Source: Acidobacteriota bacterium | GTDB lineage: Bacteria; Acidobacteriota; Holophagae; Acanthopleuribacterales; Acanthopleuribacteraceae | Length of the DNA: 64,000 nucleotides | Direction: 5' to 3' | Assembly: GCA_020439745.1 (NCBI GenBank) | Contig: JAGQSC010000019.1 | Span: forward strand, 434,001-498,000 | Part shown: positions 7,816 to 16,698 of the stretch, piece by piece | How the letters are laid out: each line of letters begins with the position of its first letter | Position numbering within the stretch: the stretch's first letter is position 1 | Translations under genes and position numbers: made by a program | The notes under the pieces: generated by a model | The model's database searches: none | Seen by the model: only the letters and a program-made list of their open reading frames with translations | What the model was told of the DNA's origin: nothing

Positions 7816-9735
7816 ATGCACCTTCTGGCCGCCCTACTCGGAATTGCACTAGCCGTCTTCACACTGGTGGAGGTGAATTATCCATTCCTCTCCACCCACG
7901 GCCAACTTTCCATGTTCGGCGGACTCGGACTGGTCTTGTGTTTCTGGCACAAACCCACCTTTTGGAAAGGCGAGAGAAGGGCCTGGACCCAATGGATGGA
8001 CATGGGACTTGTTGGCTTGGCGTGCCTGGTGTTTGGTTACATCTTCATCCAATCCGAGCCTCTATTTGACGGGTTATGGATCGACGGTGTGAGCTTGGGT
8101 AATCGGGCAGGTGTGGAGCATGCCATGGACATTGCGGCCGGGATAGTCGGTTTGTTCCTCGTACTTGAGGGCGCACGTCGCAGTGTCGGTTGGGCACTAC
8201 CCTTACTCTCACTGATCTTTCTCATGTACGCGTTCATTGGTCCCGAATTACCGTCTTGGTTCTTTCCTCACCGTGGCTACGGCTTGGGACGCGTCACCAG
8301 TCAGACCTTCCTTCACAGCCAAGGAGTGTTTGGTATTGCGCTGAGAGTGATGTTTACCTACGTGTTTCTGTTCATCCTGTTTGGTGCTCTGTTGGAAGCC
8401 ACTGGTACCACCGAAGTCATCATCAACTGGACGAGACGTATGTTTGCCGGATCAAGGGGTGCACCAGCCAAGGTTGCCGTATTGAGTAGTGGCCTGATGG
8501 GCTCGCTTTCAGGCAGTGCGGTTGCCAATACAGCCACCACAGGCACCTTTACCATTCCACTGATGAGGAGTTCGGGGTTCAAGCCGGAAACAGCCGCTGC
8601 CATTGAAGCGGCGGCAAGTTCTGGCGGCGCGCTTGTGCCCCCTGTCATGGGTGCCGGCGCCTATATGATGCTGGAACTCATCGATCCTCCAGTCACCTTC
8701 TTGGAAATCATTCGGGCTGCCATCATTCCCGCGGCCCTTTACTACTTCGCCATCTTGATGACTGTTCACTTCTGGTCAGGGAAAATTAATGCTCAAAGTG
8801 AAACGCAACAAGCTGAGAAGCCGGCTTTATTCGCGCTGCACCTCAGTGTCTTTCTGGGTGCCTTGCTCGTCCTGGTGGCTCTGTTAATTGCAGGGAGATC
8901 ACCCTTCCGCGCCGTATCCGTAGCCATGCTTTTTCTGATATTGATCGCTGCGGTACATCCCGAAACGCGTTTGAGTTGGCACAAACTGTACACATGCCTT
9001 CAACGAACGGCCGTGAATGCGATTCCCTTGATCGCTGCAGCAGCCTGTGTAGGCGTGATTATTGGTGTCGTGACGCTGACAGGGCTGGGAACCAAGCTGC
9101 CACAGGTTCTGATACCGCTGGGCCAGTCAAATCTGTTCTTGGCGCTCCTGATGATCATGGTGACCTCGTTGATTCTGGGAATGGGACTGCCCTCGGCGGT
9201 TTGTTATTTATTGTTGGCCACGTTTGTGGGCAGCGTGATCAAGACTTTAGGAGTTCCGCCGTTAGCGGGACATTTGTTTATCTTCTATTTTGGGCTCATG
9301 TCCATGGTGACACCGCCCGTTGCGTTGGCCGCGTTCGCTGCTGCTTCGATCGCAGGTAGCGGCCTCATGAAGACCAGCATGCTCGCATTTCGCTTCTCAC
9401 TGGTTGGCTTCGTTCTACCGTTTTTGTTTATTTACCAACCAGAACTCCTGATGATCAACGCTCATGGAACCATGGCGTCCATCGGTGAAATTGCGGGTGC
9501 CGTGTTGTGGGCGGCTCTGGGATGCGTGACACTCAGTGCCGCCTTGGCGGGGTATTGGAACCGCAATCTGAACACGCTAAGTCGCGCAGGTTTGGTATTG
9601 CTGTCTGCCTTATTCTTCATACCTATGGGGCCGTGGCTCCATCCCGCCATAGCCACCCATTGGACGGACCTCATCGGTTTAGTGGGGTTCGTATTCTTTT
9701 GGTGGACGCAAAGAGAACGTCTAGGAGGAACTTAA
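7816..9735 (+). CDS. TRAP transporter permease, 4TM/12TM fusion
   Basis: A 639-residue polytopic membrane protein in which the small DctQ-like domain (first ~150 residues) is fused to the large DctM-like domain. Recognisable segments are SGSAVANTATTGTFTIPLM and EAAASSGGALVPPVMGAGAYMM in the first half, and ILGMGLPSAVCYLLLATFVG and MSMVTPPVALAAFAAASIAG in the second, the pseudo-symmetric hairpins of TRAP and DASS carriers. The length is right for the TAXI-associated 4TM/12TM family. It uses the sodium or proton gradient to import the ligand captured by the adjacent binding lipoprotein, and sits 5 bp after it in one operon. Confidence 0.93.
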   Translation: MHLLAALLGIALAVFTLVEVNYPFLSTHGQLSMFGGLGLVLCFWHKPTFWKGERRAWTQWMDMGLVGLACLVFGYIFIQSEPLFDGLWIDGVSLGNRAGVEHAMDIAAGIVGLFLVLEGARRSVGWALPLLSLIFLMYAFIGPELPSWFFPHRGYGLGRVTSQTFLHSQGVFGIALRVMFTYVFLFILFGALLEATGTTEVIINWTRRMFAGSRGAPAKVAVLSSGLMGSLSGSAVANTATTGTFTIPLMRSSGFKPETAAAIEAAASSGGALVPPVMGAGAYMMLELIDPPVTFLEIIRAAIIPAALYYFAILMTVHFWSGKINAQSETQQAEKPALFALHLSVFLGALLVLVALLIAGRSPFRAVSVAMLFLILIAAVHPETRLSWHKLYTCLQRTAVNAIPLIAAAACVGVIIGVVTLTGLGTKLPQVLIPLGQSNLFLALLMIMVTSLILGMGLPSAVCYLLLATFVGSVIKTLGVPPLAGHLFIFYFGLMSMVTPPVALAAFAAASIAGSGLMKTSMLAFRFSLVGFVLPFLFIYQPELLMINAHGTMASIGEIAGAVLWAALGCVTLSAALAGYWNRNLNTLSRAGLVLLSALFFIPMGPWLHPAIATHWTDLIGLVGFVFFWWTQRERLGGT

Positions 9736-9737
9736 TC

Positions 9738-10292
9738 ATGGATGAAGCCGCTAAGAGTATGATCCGCAATCTGGAAGCAAAAACAGGTAAGACGATAGAC
9801 CAATTAGCACAACTCGTGCGCAAAAGCGGGTTGGCCAAACACAAAGATCAGGTTACTTTCCTGAAAGAAAAACACGGAATGACCCATGGCTATGCCAACT
9901 TAGTTGTGCTTTATGCCAAGGGCCACCCCGCCACCAGGGAATCACCTCAGTCAGAGTACTCACCCGACGATTGGTTTGTTGGAAAAGAGGCACTCAAACC
10001 GATTTACGAATCGCTGGTTGCCGCTGTGTCTGACATGGCTGATGACATTGAATGGGCACCCAAGAAGAGCTACATGAGTGTGCGACGATCGAAGCAATTC
10101 GCCATCATTCAGCCCAGTACGAAGACTCGACTGGATTTGGGTCTGAAGCTACCCGGTGAACCCACCACCCAACGCCTGGAGGCGTCGGGCAGTTTCAACA
10201 GCATGGTCAGCCATCGCGTTCGCATCTCCTCAATGGCGGAAGTTGATGCCGAATTACTGGCATGGGTACAGGACGCCTATCGCCAAGCATAA
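9738..10292 (+). CDS. DUF4287/DUF5655 domain protein
   Basis: 184 residues. The start at 9738 is set by AGGAGGA nine bases upstream. The N-terminal ~65 residues (helical, containing LEAKTGKTIDQ and FLKEKHGMTHGYANLVV) match DUF4287. The C-terminal ~110 residues (EALKPIYESLVAAVSDM, then PKKSYMSVRRSKQFAIIQP) match DUF5655, which occurs alone or as a tail on restriction or transport proteins. The function is unknown. It begins 2 bp after the TRAP permease stop and so shares its transcript, but this association is not obviously functional. It ends 19 bp from a convergent gene. Confidence 0.82.
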   Translation: MDEAAKSMIRNLEAKTGKTIDQLAQLVRKSGLAKHKDQVTFLKEKHGMTHGYANLVVLYAKGHPATRESPQSEYSPDDWFVGKEALKPIYESLVAAVSDMADDIEWAPKKSYMSVRRSKQFAIIQPSTKTRLDLGLKLPGEPTTQRLEASGSFNSMVSHRVRISSMAEVDAELLAWVQDAYRQA

Positions 10293-10311
10293 TATTCAAG
10301 CACAGAGTGAC

Positions 10312-10695
10312 TTAAAGCGAAGCTTCAAACGCTGAAAAGAACTTATCCAAATCGGCTTTGAGTTTCTTTTTATCGGTCACTTGTGAGGAACTGGCCGTGA
10401 CGACCACTTTCACTTCGCCAGCAACAGCATGCATGCTGATATGGAGTTTTGCTCCCCACGTGAACGCACTCACTTTGGTGCGCACCAGCATGGTGCCATC
10501 CGCTTTGGAAGATTCCTTGATCTTCCAATCATGACTGGCGCAAGCGGCCTGTGCAGCGCTCCATGCCTGATCAAATGACTTTTTGTAGCTCTTGCTGCGC
10601 ATATCCGATCCCGCGAATACCCACCCCGACATCGCAAAAAGTGCCATGAAAATGGACCATCGGGCTACCGATCCCATGGGCGCAACAACGTTCAT
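10312..10695 (-). CDS. Secreted or periplasmic small protein of unknown function
   Basis: 127 residues with a signal peptide (hydrophobic run RWSIFMALFAMSGWVFAGS, cleavage near residue 29). The mature ~98 residues read like the small alpha/beta domains of DUF3568 or DUF4864-type envelope proteins: KKSFDQAWSAAQAAC, then a strand DWKIKESSKADGTM and later KLHISMHAVAGEVKVVVTAS. The ATG overlaps the stop of the 58-codon gene upstream by 4 bp (ATGA), so the two are coupled. It is the last gene of the 12114-10312 envelope cluster. No catalytic motif is visible. Confidence 0.7.
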   Translation of the reverse strand: MNVVAPMGSVARWSIFMALFAMSGWVFAGSDMRSKSYKKSFDQAWSAAQAACASHDWKIKESSKADGTMLVRTKVSAFTWGAKLHISMHAVAGEVKVVVTASSSQVTDKKKLKADLDKFFSAFEASL

Positions 10696-10868
10696 GAGGC
10701 TTTGCGTCTCACCCGGGGTACCCGCTCCCGTTTGGCTTGTTGAATTAACCGCTGCAAAGCTGCCTCATCATACGAAAAATCGGGCTCTACCATCCTTTGA
10801 ATCAATCTCCGAAGGGGCCGTCTCATCACAAATAGGGCGATAACCGCTAACCCAACCAGACCCAACAT
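10692..10868 (-). CDS. 58-residue single-pass membrane protein
   Basis: A short gene between the DUF4410-like gene and the secreted protein at 10312. It has an N-terminal hydrophobic helix (MLGLVGLAVIALFVMRRPLR) followed by a basic, helical cytoplasmic tail ending in RRKAS. Support comes from an AGGAGG element 11 bases upstream of the ATG, an ATGA overlap with the downstream gene, and its position filling the gap in a same-strand cluster. The function is unknown. The small size and lack of homologue recognition keep confidence moderate. Confidence 0.55.
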   Translation of the reverse strand: MLGLVGLAVIALFVMRRPLRRLIQRMVEPDFSYDEAALQRLIQQAKRERVPRVRRKAS

Positions 10869-10937
10869 AGATCACATGCCTCCTATGTTCTTTTTTCGAC
10901 CAATCGGGCCAGAACATAAGCGAATGATGTGGGTTTT

Positions 10938-11612
10938 TTAGAAGGTGTCTTCATCCTCTTTTTGACGATCAACGTGCTCGGCTTCGGAGTCCTTGGGTCG
11001 TTTGTCCTGTTTTGGTTTCGTGCCTGCAGAATACAAGGCATCAAACCCCTTGCTAGCCACAGACTTAACCATTTTCTTCAACCACCCATTGTATTTGGAA
11101 CTGGATGTCGAGAAGTTAGAGCCGCTCACGATGCGATGATGAATCGCAACCAGTAATTCGCCAGTTTGAGCATCGCAAAACTTGAGATCTACGGCGACAC
11201 TGCCTTGACCCACGCCAAACCCAACGAAGTATTTCCCTCCCTCCGAACCCGTGCTGGCATCACATACGCGCCCCCGAACCACGACATCTCGCTCGGGCGA
11301 AAACTTGATTCTGTGAAGAAGCTCGCTTCTCAGGGTTTGAGGAGTCAAAGTTCCAATGGTGATGGCAAGATTCTGGTCGTCTTCATCTCTGCCGTCAGCG
11401 TCTTCTCCGATAAAGGTCGCTGTTGGCCACGCCTCATATTTCAAGGAGGCAGTTGACAGGTCAAACCCGGGTTTCACCCAAAGAAAATCTATCTGACTCG
11501 TTTTTCGGAACTCCAAGAGCTGATCGCTAAAATAGTCAAACTCCAAACGGCCCTCGTCAAAATAGGGAACTTCACTTTCGCCAAACGCTATGCAAAGTAA
11601 CAACAAAATCAT
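10938..11612 (-). CDS. DUF4410-like secreted protein
   Basis: 224 residues starting with a very short signal peptide (MILLLLCIAFGES). The centre carries the pattern DVVVRGRVCDASTGSEGGKYFVGFGVGQGSVAVDL, cut short here, which resembles DUF4410 envelope proteins (regulation of complex formation, glycine-rich strand, then a statement of increased gene dosage is not implied). The C-terminal ~35 residues are highly charged (KPKQDKRPKDSE) and probably disordered. It lies 13 bp after the outer-membrane barrel gene on the same strand. Its likely place is the periplasm or outer-membrane face. The family function is unknown. Confidence 0.65.
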   Translation of the reverse strand: MILLLLCIAFGESEVPYFDEGRLEFDYFSDQLLEFRKTSQIDFLWVKPGFDLSTASLKYEAWPTATFIGEDADGRDEDDQNLAITIGTLTPQTLRSELLHRIKFSPERDVVVRGRVCDASTGSEGGKYFVGFGVGQGSVAVDLKFCDAQTGELLVAIHHRIVSGSNFSTSSSKYNGWLKKMVKSVASKGFDALYSAGTKPKQDKRPKDSEAEHVDRQKEDEDTF

Positions 11613-11625
11613 GATCTGTGCCTTT

Positions 11626-12114
11626 CTAAAACGCGAATGTCAAACCGATTCGGACCAGAGAGACATTGAGGTTGAGGTTATTGAATTCAATGGAACCGTC
11701 GTTTGAGGATCCGGCCACAAAGTAGTCTCCTCGACCAAACAACCGGACATGGTCGCCAAAACGAAGCCCGAGTCCAGCAAAATGATTGATGCCATCTTCA
11801 TCTCTACGCCCTAATTCGATATGTCCGTAACCAGCACCTACAAAGAAATAGAACCAAGGATTTGCCACGAACTCATAACCGACATTCAGGGCCCAGAACT
11901 CATAGTCAGGGTAAGAACCCGAATCTACAGTAGCTTCCAGTTCAAGCGGCACATAAGACTGATTGCCCACCTGCCAGGCATATCCCATACCTGCAACCAT
12001 TTGGTCTCCAAAATTCGATAGATCGGATCCAGGCTGGCCATAACTTGCCGATAACCGAACTTCATTCGTCAAAGGTGCCCCAAACGCGAGCAGCCACAAA
12101 GACGCAATCATCAT
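11626..12114 (-). CDS. Small outer-membrane beta-barrel protein
   Basis: 162 residues: a short signal peptide (to about residue 16), then eight alternating strands with aromatic girdles (EVRLSASYGQPG, YEFWALNVGYEFVANPWFYFFVGAGYGHIE, cut here) and a terminal strand ending in phenylalanine (SLVRIGLTFAF), the usual BAM recognition signal. It resembles OmpA/OmpX-type eight-stranded barrels. A strong GGAGGGGGAG ribosome site precedes the ATG. It is the first gene of a four-gene minus-strand cluster encoding envelope proteins. Confidence 0.8.
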   Translation of the reverse strand: MMIASLWLLAFGAPLTNEVRLSASYGQPGSDLSNFGDQMVAGMGYAWQVGNQSYVPLELEATVDSGSYPDYEFWALNVGYEFVANPWFYFFVGAGYGHIELGRRDEDGINHFAGLGLRFGDHVRLFGRGDYFVAGSSNDGSIEFNNLNLNVSLVRIGLTFAF

Positions 12115-12244
12115 TTTTCTCCCCCTCCGGTTTGTTAGCTGCCTTACTAAATTTGGCAGTATGTGGTTTTTAACACATGATCAAGCAAGAAATCAAAACA
12201 ATCCAACCATAGATCGCCACTCGCATGAGACCGAACGCATCGGA

Positions 12245-13603
12245 TCAAAGGGATTGGACCCGATCGACAAAGCTTGCTTGGAGTGTTGATTGGTGCCGGT
12301 GCTCGCCATGTCGTACCCACCACTGTCCTGACTTCACTGTGCCCATAAGCATTTGAGGGTCAAAGGCATACACCCAGGTAGCCAGTCTCGAGGAATCTCT
12401 GGTGGCCATCAACGGGTGCCCACTGTCCAGAATCAATGCGTCAAACGGCAGGCCCACCGAAAAGAAACTTCGATCAAAATGGCCAGTCGCTCTGCGGCCG
12501 CCCATCAGTGCTTGTGTAAACATCCAGGACGCACTGTCGGTGACCCCATTGCGGCAAAACACATTTCGTTTTTCCTGCAGTAACCGCTGGCCGTAATCCA
12601 GCCAACGCAACTCCTCGGCAGGATTCAAGCCCACGTGGCTATCGCTGCCAATACACCAATGGCCTCCGCCCTTTTGATACGCATGCATGGGAAAAAAACC
12701 ATCGCCAAGATTCGCTTCCGTGGTGGGACAGATCACCACATTGGCTTGCGATTGGCAAAGCGCCTTGACCTCATGGTCTTGAATATGTGTGGCGTGGACC
12801 AAACTGAACCAGGGTCCCACATCCACATTGTTCACGAGCCACTCTACGGGCCTGGCGCCCCACATAGATAGACAATCGTCCACTTCGGACTGTTGTTCCG
12901 AGATGTGCAGGTGACGCACCATGCGTTCAGGCACATGACTGAACAGGTCGATCACTTCGCGTCGACCCGCCGCGCGCAACGAGTGGAGCCCCATCCCCAA
13001 CTCAGCATCAAATTGAGGGACCACGGCGATCAGATCATCAATGAACCGGCGATAGGCAGCCACGTCCTGAAACAGAAACCGGCGCTGATGATCTTTAGCG
13101 GGTGCACCAAAACCACCCAGCCTGTAATACACCGGAACCAGGACCAAGTGGATGCCGGCATCACGCGCAGCTTCACATAACGCCACTGCCATCTTGATTT
13201 GGGGCTCGTAGTGACTGCCGTCCTTGTTGTGATGCAGATAGTGAAATTCCACGACCGTGGTATATCCAAACCGTAACATTTGTCCATACAACCAGCCCGC
13301 TATGGCTTTCACCTGCTCCACATCTACATTCAGTGCCAATTGATACATTGATTCGCGCCAAGACCAGAAATCGTCTTCTGTGTTTCCAGCCGCGTGCTCC
13401 GCCAAACCGGCCATGGCGTATTGAAAGGCATGTGAGTGCCCATTGACCAAGCCAGGAATCGCGAATCCCGCCACACGTTCGATGACCTCGCGCTGGGAAG
13501 TTGATTGGACACCTGCGATACGTCCATGTTCGTCCACGGAAACGACACCTGGACTCATCCAACCGTTCTCGGTCAAAACCCCATCAAAGACCCAGTCCTT
13601 CAT
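12245..13603 (-). CDS. hutF: Formimidoylglutamate deiminase
   Basis: 452 residues of the amidohydrolase superfamily. HutF hydrolyses N-formimino-L-glutamate to N-formylglutamate and ammonia in the five-step histidine degradation route. Metal and substrate residues are visible: VNGHSHAFQYAMAG (metal HxH), HLHISEQ, VHATHIQDHE and IGSDSHVGLNP (metal Asp). The ATG at 13603 is chosen because it begins the composite beta-sandwich domain (MKDWVFDG); the longer in-frame extension to 13762 reads like noncoding sequence. No other hut gene is within the window, so the partner HutG and upstream hutHUI must lie elsewhere. It is divergent from pyrB. Confidence 0.9.
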   Translation of the reverse strand: MKDWVFDGVLTENGWMSPGVVSVDEHGRIAGVQSTSQREVIERVAGFAIPGLVNGHSHAFQYAMAGLAEHAAGNTEDDFWSWRESMYQLALNVDVEQVKAIAGWLYGQMLRFGYTTVVEFHYLHHNKDGSHYEPQIKMAVALCEAARDAGIHLVLVPVYYRLGGFGAPAKDHQRRFLFQDVAAYRRFIDDLIAVVPQFDAELGMGLHSLRAAGRREVIDLFSHVPERMVRHLHISEQQSEVDDCLSMWGARPVEWLVNNVDVGPWFSLVHATHIQDHEVKALCQSQANVVICPTTEANLGDGFFPMHAYQKGGGHWCIGSDSHVGLNPAEELRWLDYGQRLLQEKRNVFCRNGVTDSASWMFTQALMGGRRATGHFDRSFFSVGLPFDALILDSGHPLMATRDSSRLATWVYAFDPQMLMGTVKSGQWWVRHGEHRHQSTLQASFVDRVQSL

Positions 13604-13619
13604 GCCCAAAGCATAACCC

Positions 13620-13662
13620 AACCCAGCGGAGGGGATTAGCTTTTTTGCGAAGCTGCTGGGTT
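13620..13662. promoter_or_regulatory. Extended hairpin in the hutF/pyrB divergent region
   Basis: AACCCAGC (13620-13627) and AGCTT (13638-13642) together pair with the continuous AAGCTGCTGGGTT (13650-13662), giving 13 bp of stem interrupted by a 10-base one-sided bulge, with loop TTTTGCG. It lies in the hutF 5' leader when read on the minus strand and about 125 bases upstream of pyrB on the plus strand. It could be an RNA leader element or a protein operator. No consensus riboswitch is recognised. Confidence 0.4.
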
Positions 13663-13785
13663 GTCCCAATGCCACCCCAGTGTTAGGATGTGGCTTCGGG
13701 GCCGCGCCACCTGTTTGTTTGTGTGCACCACGCGCGACCCGAGTCTCATGCGACACCCACATCGCATTACCGAGGTAACAAAATC

Positions 13786-14715
13786 ATGGGCAGTTTTTCG
13801 GGCCGCCACATCATTGATACGGCGGATCTCGCAACCGAGGAGATCCTGCATCTGGTAGAAATTGCCAATCAGCTACAAGACATGGGCCGCGACAAGGCGC
13901 GCCATGTCGCTGCCGGCAAAGTACTCGCAACTTTGTTTTGGGAACCATCCACCCGTACACGGCTCAGTTTCGAATCAGCCATGTTTCGCCTGGGCGGACA
14001 TGTGCTGGGATTCTCCGAAGCAGCCAGCACATCAGTGGCCAAGGGGGAGACCCTGGCCGACACCATCCAGACCGTCGCGCTTTACAGCGATATCATTGCC
14101 ATGCGGCACCCACTGGAAGGCTCGGCATTTGCCGCGAGCACCTACAGCCGGATCCCAGTGATCAATGGCGGCGATGGTGCCCACCTTCATCCCACACAGA
14201 CCTTGGGTGACACCTACACGCTACTCAAAGAAAAGGGCCGCCTTGAAGGACTGCGGATCGGTTTTCTGGGTGACCTGTTATTCGGCCGTACCGTCCACAC
14301 CTTCGCGAGGCTGTTAGCCCGATTCGGTGCTGAAATGCAGTTTTTCGCACCAGAGGGGTTGAACATACCCGAATACGTTCGGGACAGTTTGGAATCAGCC
14401 GGCGCGAACTTCAAGGAACGAGAATGGCGCTTAGAGAGCATTGAAGACTTGGATGTCCTGTACGTCACACGACTTCAAAAGGAACGCTTCTTCAGTGAAG
14501 AGGAGTATTTGAGGCGCAAGAATTCGTACATCATCAACAAAGAAGCACTCAGCAAAGCCAAACCCGACATACTGATTCTGCACCCTCTGCCTCGCAACGA
14601 GGAAATTTCGGTGGATGTAGACCCCCTACCCAATGCGGGCTATTTCCGACAGGCTGAGTATGGCCTGCAGATGCGCATGGCTTTGATCGCCGCGTGTTTG
14701 GGGGTGGTGGCATGA
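13786..14715 (+). CDS. pyrB: Aspartate carbamoyltransferase, catalytic subunit
   Basis: 309 residues. It joins carbamoyl phosphate and aspartate to N-carbamoylaspartate, the first committed step of pyrimidine synthesis. The carbamoyl-phosphate loop reads FWEPSTRTRLSFESA. HPTQTLGDTYTL and HPLPRNEEISVDVD supply further active-site residues, and RMALI closes the C-terminal helix. The ATG at 13786 follows GAGGT at proper spacing. The in-frame upstream extension to 13690 is not supported. It is directly followed by pyrI with overlapping start and stop, the arrangement of class B (E. coli-type) allosteric ATCases. Confidence 0.96.
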   Translation: MGSFSGRHIIDTADLATEEILHLVEIANQLQDMGRDKARHVAAGKVLATLFWEPSTRTRLSFESAMFRLGGHVLGFSEAASTSVAKGETLADTIQTVALYSDIIAMRHPLEGSAFAASTYSRIPVINGGDGAHLHPTQTLGDTYTLLKEKGRLEGLRIGFLGDLLFGRTVHTFARLLARFGAEMQFFAPEGLNIPEYVRDSLESAGANFKEREWRLESIEDLDVLYVTRLQKERFFSEEEYLRRKNSYIINKEALSKAKPDILILHPLPRNEEISVDVDPLPNAGYFRQAEYGLQMRMALIAACLGVVA

Positions 14716-15143
14716 TGAGAATCGAGCGGATTACAAACGGAATCGTACTGGACCATATCAAGGCTGGGGTAGGAATTGAGATCCTTAAGCTGTTTCCGAC
14801 AGAACTACTGCGAACCAAGATTGACTATGCTTCTTACGTCGACAGTCCGAGCATGCACGTGAAGGACATTATTAAGATTGAAAATGTGGATGTGAACCCA
14901 GCCACCTTACTCAAATTGGCCCTGCTATCCCCTTCCATTACCATCTCCATCATCCGAAACGGTCATGTCCAAAGCAAGATGACCCCTGAAATTCCACCCC
15001 TGGTTGAAGGCGTCCTCACCTGTACCAATCCCAAATGCATTACGCTTCTTGAAAGCTACCTCTCCAGCCGCTTTCACGTTTCTTGGAATGCGGACGGTCG
15101 TATCAGGAAACAATGCGCCTATTGCGAACACATCATTCGATAA
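14712..15143 (+). CDS. pyrI: Aspartate carbamoyltransferase, regulatory subunit
   Basis: 143 residues. It binds CTP or ATP in the N-terminal allosteric domain ([16 protein letters not shown]) and docks on PyrB through the C-terminal zinc domain. The four zinc cysteines are present as CTNPKC and CAYC, separated by about 22 residues. The start lies within ATGATGA overlapping the pyrB stop; either ATG (14712 or 14715) could be used. It gives feedback inhibition of pyrimidine synthesis. It is followed 10 bp later by the acyl-CoA dehydrogenase-type gene hbd. Confidence 0.95.
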   Translation: MMRIERITNGIVLDHIKAGVGIEILKLFPTELLRTKIDYASYVDSPSMHVKDIIKIENVDVNPATLLKLALLSPSITISIIRNGHVQSKMTPEIPPLVEGVLTCTNPKCITLLESYLSSRFHVSWNADGRIRKQCAYCEHIIR

Positions 15144-15153
15144 GGAGAACAAT

Positions 15154-16002
15154 GTGACTTTACGTACGATTGGCGTTGTCGGCGCCGGCACCATGGGCAA
15201 CGGTATTGCCCACGTTTTTGCGCAGGCCGGATTCAACGTAATTTTGAACGACATCAAAGATGAGTTTGTCGCCAAAGGCATGGGTACCATTACCAAGAAT
15301 CTGCAACGCAACGTGGACAAGGGTCGCGCTACAGAAGCAGATCGCGACAGCGTTTTGGCACGAATCACTTGCTCGACGAATTTGAACGATCTCGCAGCTT
15401 GCGATTTGGTGGTGGAAGCCATCATCGAACAACTAGACATCAAACTTGAGCTGTTTCGAAAATTGGATGCCATTCTTCCCCAACACGCGATCCTGGCGTC
15501 CAACACTTCCTCCATTTCGATCACGAAATTAGCAGCAGTCACCCAACGCGCTGATCGTTTTATTGGCATGCATTTCATGAACCCCGTTCCCGTCATGAAG
15601 CTGGTGGAGATCATCCGCGGAATCGCCACGTCCGATGCATGCACCAAGACCATTGCGACACTCACCGAAACCCTTGGCAAAGTACCCGTTGAGGTGAATG
15701 ACTTCCCCGGATTCATCAGCAATCGCGTGCTTCTTCCGATGATTAACGAAGCCATTTTTGCGCTTTACGAAGGTGTAGCCACCAAAGAGGCAATCGACGA
15801 AGTTATGAAGCTGGGCATGAACCACCCCATGGGACCATTGACTTTGGCCGACTTCATAGGATTGGACACATGCTTGTTCATCATGCGCGTGCTTCATGAC
15901 GGCTTGGGCGACGACAAGTACCGTCCATGCCCGTTGTTGGTGAAGATGGTGGATGCTGGCTACCTGGGCCGAAAGAGCGGACGCGGTTTTTATGAGTATT
16001 GA
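15154..16002 (+). CDS. hbd: 3-hydroxybutyryl-CoA dehydrogenase
   Basis: 282 residues. It oxidises or reduces 3-hydroxyacyl-CoA/acetoacetyl-CoA with NAD(P). The Rossmann motif [20 protein letters not shown] is at the N-terminus, the catalytic His is in [16 protein letters not shown], and the C-terminal dimer domain has [20 protein letters not shown] and [18 protein letters not shown]. It lacks the enoyl-CoA hydratase fusion, as expected for the short Hbd/PaaH type. The start is GTG at 15154 with AAGGAG seven bases upstream, 10 bp after pyrI. The product fits beta-oxidation or butyrate/PHB-type metabolism and could serve the AtuA genes downstream. Confidence 0.93.
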   Translation: MTLRTIGVVGAGTMGNGIAHVFAQAGFNVILNDIKDEFVAKGMGTITKNLQRNVDKGRATEADRDSVLARITCSTNLNDLAACDLVVEAIIEQLDIKLELFRKLDAILPQHAILASNTSSISITKLAAVTQRADRFIGMHFMNPVPVMKLVEIIRGIATSDACTKTIATLTETLGKVPVEVNDFPGFISNRVLLPMINEAIFALYEGVATKEAIDEVMKLGMNHPMGPLTLADFIGLDTCLFIMRVLHDGLGDDKYRPCPLLVKMVDAGYLGRKSGRGFYEY

Positions 16003-16037
16003 TAGAATGGGCTGCGGCTTTTAGCCGGTGACACAAC

Positions 16038-16697
16038 ATGAACGATAAACCAAAAATTAAGGTACACAAGGCAGATAGCGAAGCTGCAAGGCTGAGAAGT
16101 GGTCTGTTGATTAGTACCGATGACAGCGGCCGCGAACGGTACCGAACCCATTGTGACCGTTGCGAAACCAACCTCACTTTGCGCATGGCTCCCAAAGTGG
16201 GTGACGCCATATTATGCCGCGTATGCCGGGAAATCGAAGCGGTTGGCAAGCCCGGCACGGTGGTGGTGTATGAGAAGAAGAAGCGACGTTTCCGCACCCC
16301 TTGCGATGAATGCGGGACTGAAGTGGTTGTTTCGTTCCTACCTAAACAGGATCGGCCTTTTACGTGTGCCGCATGCCATCAGGCCAAACCACCCGAAGCA
16401 GTTGAAGAAATCACTGAAACGGCACCCAAGCCCAAACGCCACTACCGGGTACGCTGTGGTGTGTGCAGAACCGAAATGCGCCTTAGGTTCAAACCCAATC
16501 CCGGAGAACGGCTCTTGTGCACCGATTGCTTCGAAAAAGCGTCCACGGCCAAGACCAAAACGCGCCCAAGGTTGATGTACAACATCCAATGCGTTCGTTG
16601 TGGCCGAAAACAGACACTGGATGTGGTGCCGCGTGACCCAGATAACGCGCTGTGCACAAACTGCATGGAGATCATGCGCGCCAAGAGACGGAGATGA
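16038..16697 (+). CDS. Protein with four tandem zinc-ribbon modules
   Basis: 219 residues, very basic. Four similar ~45-residue modules follow one another, each with a CxxC pair, a hydrophobic strand, Pro and basic residues, and a second CxxC: CDRC...CRVC, CDEC...CAAC, CGVC...CTDC, CVRC...CTNC. Each module begins with an RYR/RFR/HYR/MYN-type strand. The linker after module two is Pro/Glu-rich. No enzymatic domain is attached. Such ribbons often bind nucleic acid or other proteins; that role is inference. It sits between hbd and atuA on the same strand, ending 1 bp before atuA, so it is cotranscribed with metabolic genes. Confidence 0.75.
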   Translation: MNDKPKIKVHKADSEAARLRSGLLISTDDSGRERYRTHCDRCETNLTLRMAPKVGDAILCRVCREIEAVGKPGTVVVYEKKKRRFRTPCDECGTEVVVSFLPKQDRPFTCAACHQAKPPEAVEEITETAPKPKRHYRVRCGVCRTEMRLRFKPNPGERLLCTDCFEKASTAKTKTRPRLMYNIQCVRCGRKQTLDVVPRDPDNALCTNCMEIMRAKRRR

Positions 16698-16698
16698 G

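Noticed and set aside
13688-13858. Possible leader peptide ORF overlapping the pyrB start
   Set aside because: It has no ribosome site, no codon run meaningful for pyrimidine sensing, and runs 70 bases into pyrB.
14925-15755. 276-codon open frame antisense to pyrI and hbd
   Set aside because: The sense strand encodes a complete, motif-rich enzyme; the antisense translation has no domain character.
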